Origin: Carex sylvatica | Taxonomy: Eukaryota > Streptophyta > Magnoliopsida > Poales > Cyperaceae | Assembly: GCA_964058845.1 (NCBI GenBank) | Contig: CAXKVR010000726.1 | Location: 1 to 18,656, forward strand | Direction of reading: 5' to 3' | DNA length: 18,656 nt | Shown here: positions 1 through 8,489 of the stretch, in pieces | Layout of the letters: every line of letters starts with the position of its first letter | How positions within the stretch are numbered: the stretch's first letter is position 1 | The notes under the pieces: model-generated | Seen by the model: only the letters and a program-made list of their open reading frames with translations | Database searches by the model: none | What the model was told of the DNA's origin: nothing | Made by a program: the position numbers and the translations under genes

Positions 1-129
1 AAAAGTGACTCATAATTTTAAACTTTTTTTTAATTTAAATGCACGTAACTTTTACTCAAAAAAATAAAAATTAATGCACATAACTTGATTTGTCTTAAAT
101 AACAAAGGAAGCTGATAATAGTACCCGCA
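1..129. other. AT-rich flank with no gene
   Basis: AT-rich sequence with short poly-A and poly-T runs. No open frame, RNA gene or repeat boundary is visible. Recognisable similarity to the repeat that follows (copy A) fades out here. Confidence 0.5.
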
Positions 130-560
130 CTCAAGTATCCATAAAATTTTCGCACCATAACTACCATAACTACTTGGGTGACCGCAAAAACTCCAGCACT
201 AATTTTTTTTTTAAGTATTAATACATATAATTGAAAGTATTTATACCCATGAGGTAAATACTTTTTACACTAATAATTGTATTTCCAACCAAATCTTTCA
301 AATGTATCTGCACCATAAGTATCTGTGAGGGACCACTCAAGCTATATGGGGAGTTCATACACGTTTTTAGAGATGAATTTTTTTTTCTGATATCTCGTCC
401 ATATTTCTGATAATCTGTAAGTAATTTTGCGAATCTAAAACCATGAATGTCTTTTATGCAATTTTCTCTTTCAATATATAACATTGGATGACGTCTGAAA
501 GTATTAATATAAAGTATTGCAAGTATTTTTATACCTATGAGGTCAATTTTTTGTTAAAGA

Positions 561-632
561 AAGGTTGGCGCGAGGACGATTAGGGAAGGTTGACGCAAGG
601 ATGATTAGGGAAAGGTTGACGCGGGGATGCGG
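561..632. repeat. 25-bp tandem repeat, nearly three units
   Basis: Units begin AAGGTTGGCGCGAGGACGAT at 561 and AAGGTTGACGCAAGGATGAT at 586, with a partial third unit at 612. The period is 25 bp plus one extra base before the third unit. The core AAGGTTGACGC recurs at 1200 beyond the MITE, and its complement recurs in copy B, so this is an internal feature of the A/B repeat. Confidence 0.8.
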
Positions 633-742
633 GTCCTCACTACTTCATTAGAGGAAGGTTAATCCGGAAACAATTGGAGAACTAAAAAATGATAATCATA
701 ACAAGTTAAGTATCAATATATTAATATCTTATTTTTTAAGTA

Positions 743-751
743 TTAATATAT
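743..751. repeat. Target-site duplication of the Mutator-type MITE, left copy
   Basis: TTAATATAT is repeated exactly at 1169-1177, directly outside the other end of the MITE. A 9-bp duplication is the hallmark length of the Mutator superfamily. Confidence 0.8.
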
Positions 752-1168
752 GAGGAGAGTTCAAATGCCTACATTTTTTGTGCCTCCACTATGCCTCCAT
801 TTTGTAAAACTTTATTAATTCAAAATTTAAAACTTTAAAGTCAAAATAAAACTGTTGGATATGATCTATATCATTTTATCTATGCACGTGTAAAAAATTA
901 TGACATTTCAATTTTATTTTGGTTGTTATCAAGAGCTTGTAAAAAACGTACTAGTGTGAATAATTTCTAGACGTTGATTTTTGAACTTATTGATTCACAA
1001 AAAACAAAATTGAAATGTGATAATTTTTTATGAGCACATAGAAAAAATAACATAGATTACATCTAACAGTTTAATTTTAACTGTTAAGTTTTAAATTTTG
1101 AGTTATTAAAGTTCTAAAAAATGAAGGCATGGTAGAGACACAAAAATGGAGGCATTTGAACCCTCCTC
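752..1168. mobile_element. Mutator-type (MULE) MITE, 417 bp, with perfect 9-bp TSD
   Basis: The left end reads GAGGAGAGTTCAAATGCC and the right end is the reverse complement of GAGGAGGGTTCAAATGCC, one mismatch in 18. The inverted arms continue further inward with lower identity, through CCTCCA-TTTTTGTG and AAAATTTAAAACTT blocks. Perfect 9-bp direct repeats TTAATATAT flank the ends (743-751 and 1169-1177). There is no coding capacity, so it would have been moved by a MULE transposase supplied elsewhere. It interrupts repeat copy A, and the related copy B lacks it, which supports insertion after A and B separated. Confidence 0.85.
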
Positions 1169-1295
1169 TTAATATATTATATTTTAAATATTTATATATG
1201 AAGGTTGACGCAAAAATAAGTGTGGAGACTGAAAAAAAAGATACCACATAATTAGTGAGAACCATATATAGTACATTATTTCTCTAATGTTGCTG

Positions 1296-1677
1296 CGGGA
1301 AATTTAAGAGTACTAAAGTGCAGAAACTCTAATAATTATTCAATAACAAAACATGTGTCAAATATCCAGCTAAAAAATCAATTTGAATGTATTTATAAAG
1401 CGTTTGTGCATTTATTCATACTTTTTTATCACATCCATCTATTTGTACTCATTTTTGAATTATAATAACTTTTGTGTAAATAATTTTACTGGAATACATC
1501 AATACATCTAAAATACTAACCTTAAATACATGTGGATAATACAAAAAGAGGAGGAAAGAAATCAGAGAAGAGCACAACTAGGATCAGATCAATCCTTTTA
1601 ACCACGGCAAACTCTTTAGCTTGTTCCAGTAATCTTACAAAAGAAAGCACAACTTAATATATTAACCGAACTTCTGA
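1296..1677. other. 3' flank of the tetraspanin gene
   Basis: AT-rich, gene-free stretch that would hold the 3' UTR and polyadenylation region of the minus-strand tetraspanin. A canonical AATAAA on the minus strand occurs at 1416-1411, about 260 nt past the stop codon. It is the best candidate seen, but plant poly-A signals are degenerate and nearer variants may be used. Confidence 0.4.
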
Positions 1678-4600
1678 CTAAAACCGAAACATACTCGGCG
1701 CCGTCTTCGACATCCGATTAACCCCATCAGTCTCATCATAGTGAGCCCTTTTGGCATGTCGATATGCAATGTACCCAATCAAGTACAAAATTACCAAGAG
1801 CACGAGAACAACTATGTTGATCACAGAGACCTTTCTCCAGTGGCGGCGTGTGGTGGCAAGCACACCGGCCTTGCATGAATCGCACTGGTAGCAGAGTACT
1901 TGTTGGTCATTGCTCCACCTGGTACAGTCTGGATCAGTGGCTGGTACACCTGGTACAGGGTTCCATACCGTCTCGTTTACGTATGTGTACCCGCATGAGG
2001 TAGGTGGTTTGCAACATCCAGACTATGTATCAGATAGAATAAAAGAAAATATTAAATATTGGTGTATGAATATCCAAAATCCACTATTTCTGCTGTGAAA
2101 TATTCAAACCTCTTATTCGCTTTCTAAGTAATTAATGCAAAATATCTTATTCCCTTTCAGAGCACTAATTGAGAAAAGAAAAGAAAAAAACATAAAACAG
2201 CGTCTTCGTGTAATAGAAGGAAAGAAAAAGACACTTGCTTAATTACAGAAAAGTCGAGCATTGATTTTCTTCCAAAAAAATTCCCCCAAATCAGTGGGTT
2301 TAGGAGACCCACATTTTGATTGAAACAAAATGTGCAGATACAAGTCAGTCCAACTGAACCGATGCCAGTAACAAAATAAAAAACTCAAAACACCACACCT
2401 CGATTTGTGCATTAAAAACCTCGTAAGAAAGCAAGAACAAGGAGAGAAGACAAATATAAGTAAATTCTTATCAGTTTAGGACCTTTCAAGAATTTGTCAG
2501 AATAAATTAAGACGACTGATGTGGGACCTTTTTATAATCTGAACATGTGTAATAGTTGGTCACCCATACTTTTAGGGAGGCCCTCCAATCAATTTTCTTT
2601 GGGTATGATATTTGTTTGTTTTTAATAATTTGGTGGCTATGAAATTGTGCTAGTTGGCTAGAAAACTTGTACCCCCTTCGCCTACATCTTGCAACTTGCC
2701 ACAATATGTTCCTAACAATTACTATGTTAAAAAGCCATTCTAAAACAACTTTTTATAATATTGTTATACAAATAAATTAGAGTAAGGATATAATAATCTC
2801 TTGTTTCTAAAACAGTTTATTTCAAAATTAAGAAGAGAGCCGATGCCAAGCTTTTATTATTCACTGCAATCTCTATATAGCAAAAAGTTATGGAGACAGA
2901 ATATAAAACACAGATGGAAAAAATGGTGGTTCCCACAATTAATACCAAAGAAGTCCCAATTGTTCAGTAAAGTGAGTGACTTCTTCTTTTGATTTCGTGG
3001 AAGAAAAAGACGACAACGACATCGATTCAATCCCTTAATAATCAATTAGGCTCGTCGTGTACTAACAAGTGTATTCTCTTCTAATTTTGTAATCATTATA
3101 AAGCAATTAGATTCAAGATAGTACTAGAGAAGCTACTATTTATTTTGTACAACTTTTCATCACAGTAAGCAAGCATTTTGTTTGCTTACTACTTGTCAGA
3201 TAGATTCTCCTCGGTTTTAGGATTATATAGTATGGAATTTTTTTTTCTAAAATTTGTTGGAAAGAAAGGTATGTATTTCAAGTCAAAAGTATCTGAGATG
3301 AAGTAACCTTGCAAACTAGGGCTTGTCAAGAAAGGATTTGTCTACAATGCGTTCGATAAACCGTGTCAAATCACATCATTTTTTTCTTAAATTATCAATC
3401 GATTCGATCCAATTCATTCATTTGACTGAAAATAAGCTAATAATGTCCGGATCAGATAAGGGTGTTAACGGGTATAGAAACAGTCATGTGAAAGCATTTT
3501 CATATCCGTATCTATTACAAATTGTTCAAATCCATACTCTAACTCTATCTTTACCCACTATAAATTATCTTACTCATTTAAAACATTATTTTCAATACTT
3601 ATTAATATATATAATTTTTTTTTTATAATTACCTGATTGGGTAACAAGTATGAAATATGTTTTACCCATTTAGATAACGAAAAAAGATCTTTACCTATAT
3701 TCGTACCCGATAAGTTTACCAAAAAAAAAAAAAAAATCTTATTCGTACCCATTTTATCAAATATGGTACGAATCGAATAAATAAATAAAAGAGTGCCATT
3801 GACACCCTAGGATAACTAGGATAAGATCACATTATTTTTTTCTTTTAAAAAATATAGAGTTGATCTTATCACATTATTTTTTATCTTGTCTAATCCGTTC
3901 ATTTTAAATCTGACCAGCCGAATATGAAAGGGAAAATTTTAATTTTCATGATTTGGTTAATATATAGTATTTTAATTTTCATGATTTGGTTAATATATAG
4001 TATGACGTAAATAATAAATGGACAGCACACAAATGACAAGGTTATAATGTACAGTTATTTTTCAAAAGCATTGCATATATATTCTAAAGCAGTATGTACT
4101 TTTTATGTTAAAAAAAAAAATACATACTGCTTTAGAATATCAATATATTGAGATCGGCACTTACTTTTACTGAAAATAAGCCTCAATTAACTTTTAGTCT
4201 TCTTTCATTCCTAAATTTTTAAATGTACCATAATTCAAAAAAAATAAACCAAAACAACACGTTTTTGAAAATTTCGAATTTTGACACGGTCGTATTCTCA
4301 GAGTGCAGTTATCTTTTTGCGAGGCGCATCTAGGTGATGCGGCTAGAGGCGCATCTCGTAGATGCAGTCACTCCTTTTTTTTCGTTCAGATTGAACTGTC
4401 ACATGAGAAGGAGACTGAAAAAAAAAAAAAAAAAAATGGGCCGCATCTCCTAGACGTAGTCCGCAGAAAAATGGCCGCATTTAGGCGATGCGGCCGTATC
4501 AAAATTTAAAATTTTAAAAAACTGTGGTGGTTTGATTTATATTTTTTGGAATTACGGTATATTTAAAATTTCGGTCTTTCATTGTAAAAGAAAAGCAGAT

Positions 4601-5411
4601 AGTTGAAAAGCAGGATTCCTTCCGTAAAAAATTAAAAAAAAGAAGGCATTATGCTACATCCGAAACAAAATTTAGATCCGTTTTCAGTCAGAATGACACT
4701 AGGACAAGCTACTAAAACAAATTATGATCAACAGCAATAATATTTAAATAAGCTAAAAAATATTTGAACGGGATCAATAGAACACCACCAAAGTACTTGC
4801 AATTCCCCCCCTTTGAAAGAGAGGAACTTTTGTAATCATCAAATAAGCTGAGAGACCGAGGAGAGTATAAACTGACTGACCTCTAGAGGAGACAGGTTTC
4901 TCTGGTAGAAGGCATCGGCCGACTCAGGCACAAGCAAACCACTATTCAGGTCCCGCACATACCGGGCCATGGAGACCCCGCACTCACCGGACCTCTGCAC
5001 GCACCCGCTCACCTTCTCCCAGTGATCTCCATCTACAACCCTATCCTTCAGCCATCCGGAGTAGTCCTCCAAGTGGTACTCCAAGAACGCATGGTTCACA
5101 ACCACCTGTCCCTTCCCTTTGTCGGTGACAGCATAGGCGAAGATGATGAAGAAGAGGATGGCAAACAGGAAGAGAAAGAGGAGGAAGAGAAAGAAACGGA
5201 TGAGTTTGATTTGGCCGTAGCATGCGGCGGAGAGGCCTAAGAGGGAGATGGCCATGAGAGTGACACCGAGGATGATGAGCGGCAGCTGCAGGAAGCGGAT
5301 GCAGTCTGTTGCCGAGCTCGATAGCCAGATGCCCCCCGCCAGAATCGGTATACCTAGCAAGAACACGATGAACGCCGTCGTTCCGACCGGTCCTGTGGCT
5401 CTCCTATACAT
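1678..5411 (-). CDS. TET3: Tetraspanin, TET3/TET4-like (two exons)
   Basis: Four-pass membrane scaffold. Plant tetraspanins organise membrane microdomains, and TET3 relatives are linked to plasmodesmata and cell-surface roles in development. Exon 1 is 5411-4881 (177 codons, donor GTCAGT) and exon 2 is 2022-1678 (acceptor ATAG), a phase-0 junction giving 291 aa. Membrane segments lie near residues 11-32, 43-66, 71-95 and 242-264. The large extracellular loop spans about 96-241 and contains the plant signature [12 protein letters not shown] at 178-189, starting exactly at the exon junction, plus paired cysteines at 210, 221, 224 and 227. [38 protein letters not shown] and [12 protein letters not shown] match the TET3/4 branch as I recall it. 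The start ATG sits just before the first membrane helix, as in relatives. No stop or frameshift was seen, and the single intron position is typical. The subgroup is less sure than the family. Confidence 0.93.
3457..3809. mobile_element. hAT-like MITE in the tetraspanin intron
   Basis: The left end TAAGGGTGTTAACGGGTA pairs with the right end, whose reverse complement reads TAGGGTGTCAATGG. The inside carries ACGGGTA / TACCC-type subterminal motifs (ATTCGTACCC twice near the right end). This is the TAGGGGTGTCAACGGGTA type of non-autonomous hAT element common in angiosperms. Possible 8-bp flanks GGATCAGA and GGATAACT match at 5 of 8 positions, so the target duplication is weak and the copy old. 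It has no coding capacity. Confidence 0.6.
3936..4001. repeat. 33-bp perfect tandem duplication
   Basis: The unit starting ATTTTAATTTTCATGATTTG at 3936 is repeated exactly at 3969 (two adjacent 33-bp units). Identity between units implies a recent local duplication. It lies in the tetraspanin intron. Confidence 0.9.
4079..4140. repeat. Perfect 20-bp inverted repeat with 22-nt loop
   Basis: ATATTCTAAAGCAGTATGTA (4079-4098) is exactly reverse-complementary to 4121-4140. The spacer is ATGTT followed by a poly-A run. As RNA either strand would form a perfect 20-bp stem. It may be a tiny foldback element or hairpin small-RNA source. No target duplication is seen. Confidence 0.85.
4316..4500. repeat. 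GC-rich patch of GCATC/GATGC and GGCCGCAT repeats
   Basis: Repeated GAGGCGCATCT (at about 4320 and 4348) and GGCCGCAT words occur in an otherwise AT-rich intron. GGCCGCAT-TTAGGCG-ATGCGGCC near 4473-4495 is a perfect 8-bp hairpin. A poly-A run interrupts the patch near 4420. It is similar in style, not clearly in sequence, to the CpG-rich repeat at 7539-7620. It is likely a degenerate dispersed repeat; the short open frame over it is not a convincing gene. Confidence 0.5.
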
Positions 5412-5532
5412 CTTGCTATCTGTGTGTGGTTGTGATTTGCTGAGTACTTTATTGTGGTACTGGTATGGAACTATGGAAGTTTCAATGTGGTGGTGCTCTT
5501 TGGAAGTGTAGGTGAAAGAGGTCAGTGAGTGA

Positions 5533-5545
5533 GTATTTATTTAAG
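5533..5545 (-). promoter_or_regulatory. Candidate TATA box of the tetraspanin gene
   Basis: On the minus strand TTAAATAAATACT lies about 120-135 nt upstream of the start codon at 5411, a fitting distance for a TATA box and a 5' UTR near 100 nt. The intervening sequence is rich in CTCACTCACT and CTTTCACC, as plant leaders often are. This rests on position and composition only. Confidence 0.45.
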
Positions 5546-5639
5546 AGCGAAGGCCAACTGGCTTCTTGTAGCAGGGTATCAGGATTCAGGAACGATGGCT
5601 GATCTAATGGTGATTTCTGATTTTACTGTTTTGTTAATT

Positions 5640-5780
5640 CACTGTTGGATCAGCAATTTTTAAAGTGACTTAATAAATAGTAAAAAAATTTAGAAAAATA
5701 TAAAATTTGGTTTCCAAGCACATTTCAATATAGAGATCACATCTAACGGTTCAGATTAACCATTTGGACATTGAAAACAC
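5640..5780. repeat. Diverged half-copy of the 5866-6269 MITE
   Basis: The string CAGCAATTTTT, then ATAGTAAAAAAATTTAGAAA, TATAAAATTTGGTTTCCAAG, CACAT and TCTAACGGTTC follows the same order as the right arm of the MITE at 6080-6190. Only one arm is present, so it is a truncated relative. It lies between the tetraspanin promoter and the full MITE. Confidence 0.65.
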
Positions 5781-5865
5781 AAAAATGAGTTATAAGCATA
5801 TGTAGAGATATACTTATATAAGCATAGTAACCAACCTCCCAACCTCTATATATATATATATATAC

Positions 5866-6269
5866 GAAATATGCTAGCATGCTATGCGTTGCATAGAGGG
5901 CCTCCGTGCAACGGCTCAATATTCGATTTTTCAAAATCCTAACGGTTGATTCGAACCGTTTATCTTGTTCTACATATTAATATGTGTTTGGAGACTAAAT
6001 TTTATATTTTTTGAAATTTTTTTACTATTTTTTTAGATTTATTGAAAATCGTTGTTTTCAGCAAATCTGGACCATAAAAAAACAGCAATTTTTAATAAAT
6101 CTAAAAAAATAGTAAAATAATTCCAAAAAATATAAAATTTGGTCTCCAAACACATATTAATATGGAGAACAAGATGAACGGTTCGGATCGACTGTTAGGA
6201 TTTTGAAAAGTGAATATTGAGCCGTTGCACGGAGGCCCTCTATGTTATGCATAGCATGCTAGCAAGTTC
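5866..6269. mobile_element. Near-palindromic MITE (about 404 bp) in a TA microsatellite
   Basis: The left arm begins GAAATATGCTAGCATGCTATG and the reverse complement of the right end reads GAACTTGCTAGCATGCTATG. The arms stay paired almost to the centre near 6067, through AGAGGGCCTCCGTGCAACG, AATATTC, CTAACGGTT/AACAGTCGAT, and ATTAATATGTGTTTGGAGAC. The loop is short. TA runs flank both sides (5846-5864 and 6271-6295), hiding any target duplication, so the superfamily is uncertain. The transcript would form a hairpin with arms of nearly 190 bp, a potential siRNA source about 450 bp upstream of the tetraspanin start. Confidence 0.85.
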
Positions 6270-6270
6270 C

Positions 6271-6295
6271 TATATATATATATATATATATATAT
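6271..6295. repeat. (TA)n microsatellite
   Basis: Uninterrupted TA dinucleotides on the right side of the MITE. A matching run (5846-5864) lies on its left, consistent with insertion into one TA tract. Confidence 0.9.
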
Positions 6296-6400
6296 GAGGA
6301 GAGATCCAATTACACCCTTTTTGTGACACTGAATTACACTCTTTGTTAGGTAGTAATCTAGCAGTCAATCGGAATTATACTTTATCATGAATTGGATGAT
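6296..6400. repeat. Solo Mutator-like terminal repeat remnant
   Basis: GAGGAGAGATCCAATTACAC followed by CTTTTTGTG and CTTTGTT matches the layout of the left end of the 752-1168 MITE (GAGGAGAG, then TTTTTGTG, then TTTGT at similar spacing), though the intervening words differ. No partner end reading GTAATTGGATCTCTCCTC was found in the window, so it appears truncated. Confidence 0.4.
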
Positions 6401-6519
6401 TAATATATATCATTTTGTTCCATGAGTTTTATTACTTTTATGAATCATGGTAGGTAAAGAACTGAAATTGTGAAATTTCATAATACATATGATAAATACT
6501 CTAAATAGTCACTAACCAA

Positions 6520-6930
6520 GGTAATTAGCAGGAACACTAATTTACCATTATAAGGTTAGTATGTGGACTAAATGATGGTTATGTTTCACAGACCATAGAC
6601 AAAGAATTGTCATTTAATCACATAGATACATGTTAAGAACATGGTATTTGACTGACCCAGAATGAAACGATATATGGTAATTTGTTTGTGTCATTAACAG
6701 TTTCATTCGTATTAAGTTCTACAATATGAGATGTGGTTTTTTCTACATGAGAAATGTGTATTTGTAAGTGTTATCAAACGCTATCCGTAAAATGGAGTTA
6801 TAAAGGTAGCATTTCAGTATGCATGACTTGTGCGGAGGAAGAGATGCTCACCAAAAATACTATCGTCCCTCGTATTATTATACAAGTGATAGCAACACTG
6901 GGCCCCTTGATAGGAGTGGGATTATACGTA
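6520..6930 (+). repeat. Unclassified interspersed repeat, copy C
   Basis: This stretch aligns by eye with the reverse complement of 11236-11645 (copy D). Shared blocks in the same order are GGTAATTA, ATTGTCATTTAAT, TTTGTGTCATTAA, ATATGAGATGTG followed by CACATGAGAA-like sequence, ACTTGTGCGG, a block of the form TNTCGTCCCTC, and GGGCCCCTT. Identity is modest, near 60-65 percent. A 66-codon open frame at 6754-6954 with a hydrophobic C-terminus falls inside it. Copy D is not open there, so I do not call a gene. It may be a non-coding part of an old retroelement, but no LTR ends or primer-binding site were seen. Confidence 0.6.
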
Positions 6931-6959
6931 TACGGTATGATTAATAGAGATTAATCATA

Positions 6960-7240
6960 TAAAATAATATACTCAAGATCAAGAAAAGATTTGGTTTTGC
7001 AGGGATGACACATACCTACCCTGAACCTGAACTGTTGCTATGAGAAGAAAGAATTAACACAAGTAAATTAATAAGTTTACTGCAGGATCATGATATTGTA
7101 CTGGACAACATCATCTGTGTAATTGAGAATCACAGTGCACTGCCGGGTGCCAACTATGATCTGTAGAGGCTTAACTCTACTGCCAACATAACACAGATCG
7201 TATTGGGTCACACCGCATAGGAACGAGATCAGAGAATCTT
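6960..7240. pseudogene. Possible degraded coding fragment, strand uncertain
   Basis: Base composition is more even than the surroundings. On the plus strand, after TTTACTGCAG at 7084, a frame runs 27 codons from GATCATGATATT to a TAG, then continues in frame for 17 codons (AGGCTTAACTCT onward) to another TAG. On the minus strand a 50-codon frame from about 7236 ends at TAA 7085-7083 with residues such as YDLCYVGSRVKPLQIIVG. I recognise neither. At most one is real, and it may be an exon remnant. Confidence 0.25.
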
Positions 7241-7538
7241 ATTATTAATTATATATATTTATTAATCCCGGATGATATTCGGATCCGTCTCGTCCCCCCC
7301 CCTTTCCGAAAAGTTGTCATACACGCATATCCGACTTTCCTAGCCAAAGTTATCGATGTTTAAAGTTTCTTCGAAAGCTGAACTTTGAAAATTCATAACT
7401 AACTGTAGAAAAATCCAAATAAATTGAAATTTGTGTCAATTATATGTATTTTTTAATGCTCTACATTCTGGTATAATTATTTTTGCAGTTTGGCACTTGT
7501 ATCAGTCCAGACTTGTTGATTTACCAGCAGAGATCAAA
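7241..7538. other. Gene-free stretch
   Basis: Mixed-composition sequence with a run of nine C at 7295-7303 and a TTTTGCAG acceptor-like site near 7489. I see no gene or repeat boundary that can be supported. Confidence 0.4.
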
Positions 7539-7620
7539 TGTGGCGCATGCGCCACAAATGCCGCCGCATGCGTTGCATCATGTGTTGCATGCGCCGCAAA
7601 TGCCACCGCATGCGTCGCAT
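7539..7620. repeat. CpG-rich palindrome and 31-bp direct repeat
   Basis: TGTGGCGCATGCGCCACA (7539-7556) is a perfect 18-bp palindrome. It overlaps the first of two 31-bp direct repeats (7548-7578 and 7590-7620), which differ at three positions and share TGCGCC.CAAATGCC.CCGCATGCG. The GC content stands out sharply from the AT-rich surroundings. The overlapping open frames owe their repeated Ala/Cys or His/Pro residues to this DNA repeat, not to a gene. Confidence 0.8.
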
Positions 7621-7639
7621 GGGCTAATGCAGAGGAATT

Positions 7640-7974
7640 TTTTAAATTATATTTTTTTAGGGTATTAATAAAAATGGTCGTTTCCTTGGATATACATATA
7701 TATACACATGTGCAGTCACATGAACTTTATTTTATTTCTTTACATGTATATTTATTCGGCTAAGTACAAATATATTTATTTATTTCTTTGCACGAGTCAT
7801 TTTATTTTATTTTCAAATTCTCATTCTAATTAAATAGTTTCATAATTTATTTATACCTCGAAATTTTTAGTTTACATTTTAAATTGATAATATATTTTCT
7901 AAACGTTCATTTATTTTTAATAGGTTAAATAAAATATAAAAAATATATAAAAAATATAATTAAATCAGAAACTT
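7640..7974. other. AT-rich gene-free stretch
   Basis: Dominated by TTTATTT and ATATA words. No coding frame, hairpin or repeat boundary is supported. Confidence 0.5.
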
Positions 7975-8460
7975 TAAAACAATAAACCAAAAAAAAAAAT
8001 TTAAAAACAAAAATTTTAAAAAGAAATAAAAACAGAATTTAAAAAACATAAATTAAAAAACATAATTTAAAAAACATAATTTAAAAAACAAAAATTAAAA
8101 AACAGAAATTAAAACAGAAATTAAAAAAAAGAAATAAAAAAAAAGAATTTATAAAACAGAATTTAAAAAACAGAATTTAAAAAATAGAAACTAAAAAACA
8201 AAATTTAAAAAATAAAATTTAAAAAACAAAATTTAAGAAACAGAATTTAAAAAACAGAATTGAAAATACAGAAATAAAAATAGAATTTAAAAAACCGAAA
8301 TAAAAAAATAGAATTTAAAAAAACAAAAAATTAAAAAACAGAATAAAAAAACAGAACTAAAAAATCAGAAATAAAAACAGAATTAAAAAAATAAAAATTA
8401 AAAAACAAAAATTAAAAAAACAAAAATTAAAAAACAGAATAAAAAAAGGAGGAAAAAATT
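7975..8460. repeat. Degenerate A-rich minisatellite, about 480 bp
   Basis: Dozens of imperfect units of the form AATTTAAAAAACAG, mostly 10-15 bp, with variants AATTAAAAAACAAA and AAATAAAAACAG. The plus strand is almost all A with isolated T, C and G, giving extreme strand asymmetry. Unit length drifts, so it looks like an old tandem array or expanded A-rich tail. It runs straight into the GC-rich block at 8490. Confidence 0.75.
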
Positions 8461-8489
8461 TGAAAAATTTGGAAAAAAAAAAAGAAAGA

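Larger units (their letters stand above)
130..1295 (-). repeat. Unclassified interspersed repeat, copy A (interrupted by a MITE)
   Basis: The reverse complement of this stretch aligns by eye with copy B at 8850-9460. Shared blocks in the same order include CCTCTAATGAAG followed by GGGGACC-like sequence, a TTGAAAGAGAAAAT block with TTTTAGATTC, a CCCC-ATAG-TTGAG block, and ATTAGTGCTTGAG followed by CCCAAGTAGT. Identity looks near 75 percent in the best parts. An 88-codon open frame (484-218, minus strand) lies inside it. The matching part of copy B is broken by stops, so this frame is probably residual. No terminal repeats, target duplication or known protein domain were found, so the class is open. 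The repeat is split by the Mutator-type MITE at 752-1168. Confidence 0.65.
2023..4880 (-). other. Tetraspanin intron (2858 bp) with inserted repeats
   Basis: Bounded by GT (minus strand, 4880-4879) and AG (2024-2023), joining the exons in phase 0. It is far longer than a typical plant intron and contains a hAT-like MITE (3457-3809), a 33-bp tandem duplication (3936-4001), a perfect hairpin (4079-4140) and a GC-rich repeat patch (4316-4500). Short open frames inside it show no domain or codon pattern of a gene. The parts at 2023-3456 and 4500-4880 show nothing beyond AT-rich sequence and minor hairpins such as CACATTTTG / CAAAATGTG at 2310-2334. Confidence 0.88.

Noticed and set aside
218..484. 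88-codon minus-strand frame
   Set aside because: It is part of repeat copy A. The corresponding part of copy B contains a stop, and no domain is recognised, so it is described only as part of the repeat.
4303..4509. 68-codon frame with poly-Lys
   Set aside because: It crosses a poly-A run and a GC-rich repeat in an intron, with no domain or conservation signal.
5022..5511. Open frames antisense to and overlapping tetraspanin exon 1
   Set aside because: They are shadows of the GC-richer coding exon on the other strand and in other frames, low-complexity and without domains.
6754..6954. 66-codon plus-strand frame with a hydrophobic C-terminal segment
   Set aside because: It lies inside repeat copy C, and the homologous copy D is not open in that frame. 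No known small membrane protein matches.
7431..7763. 110-codon frame rich in Ala and Cys
   Set aside because: The residue pattern comes from the 31-bp GCATGCG DNA repeat; no gene structure is present.
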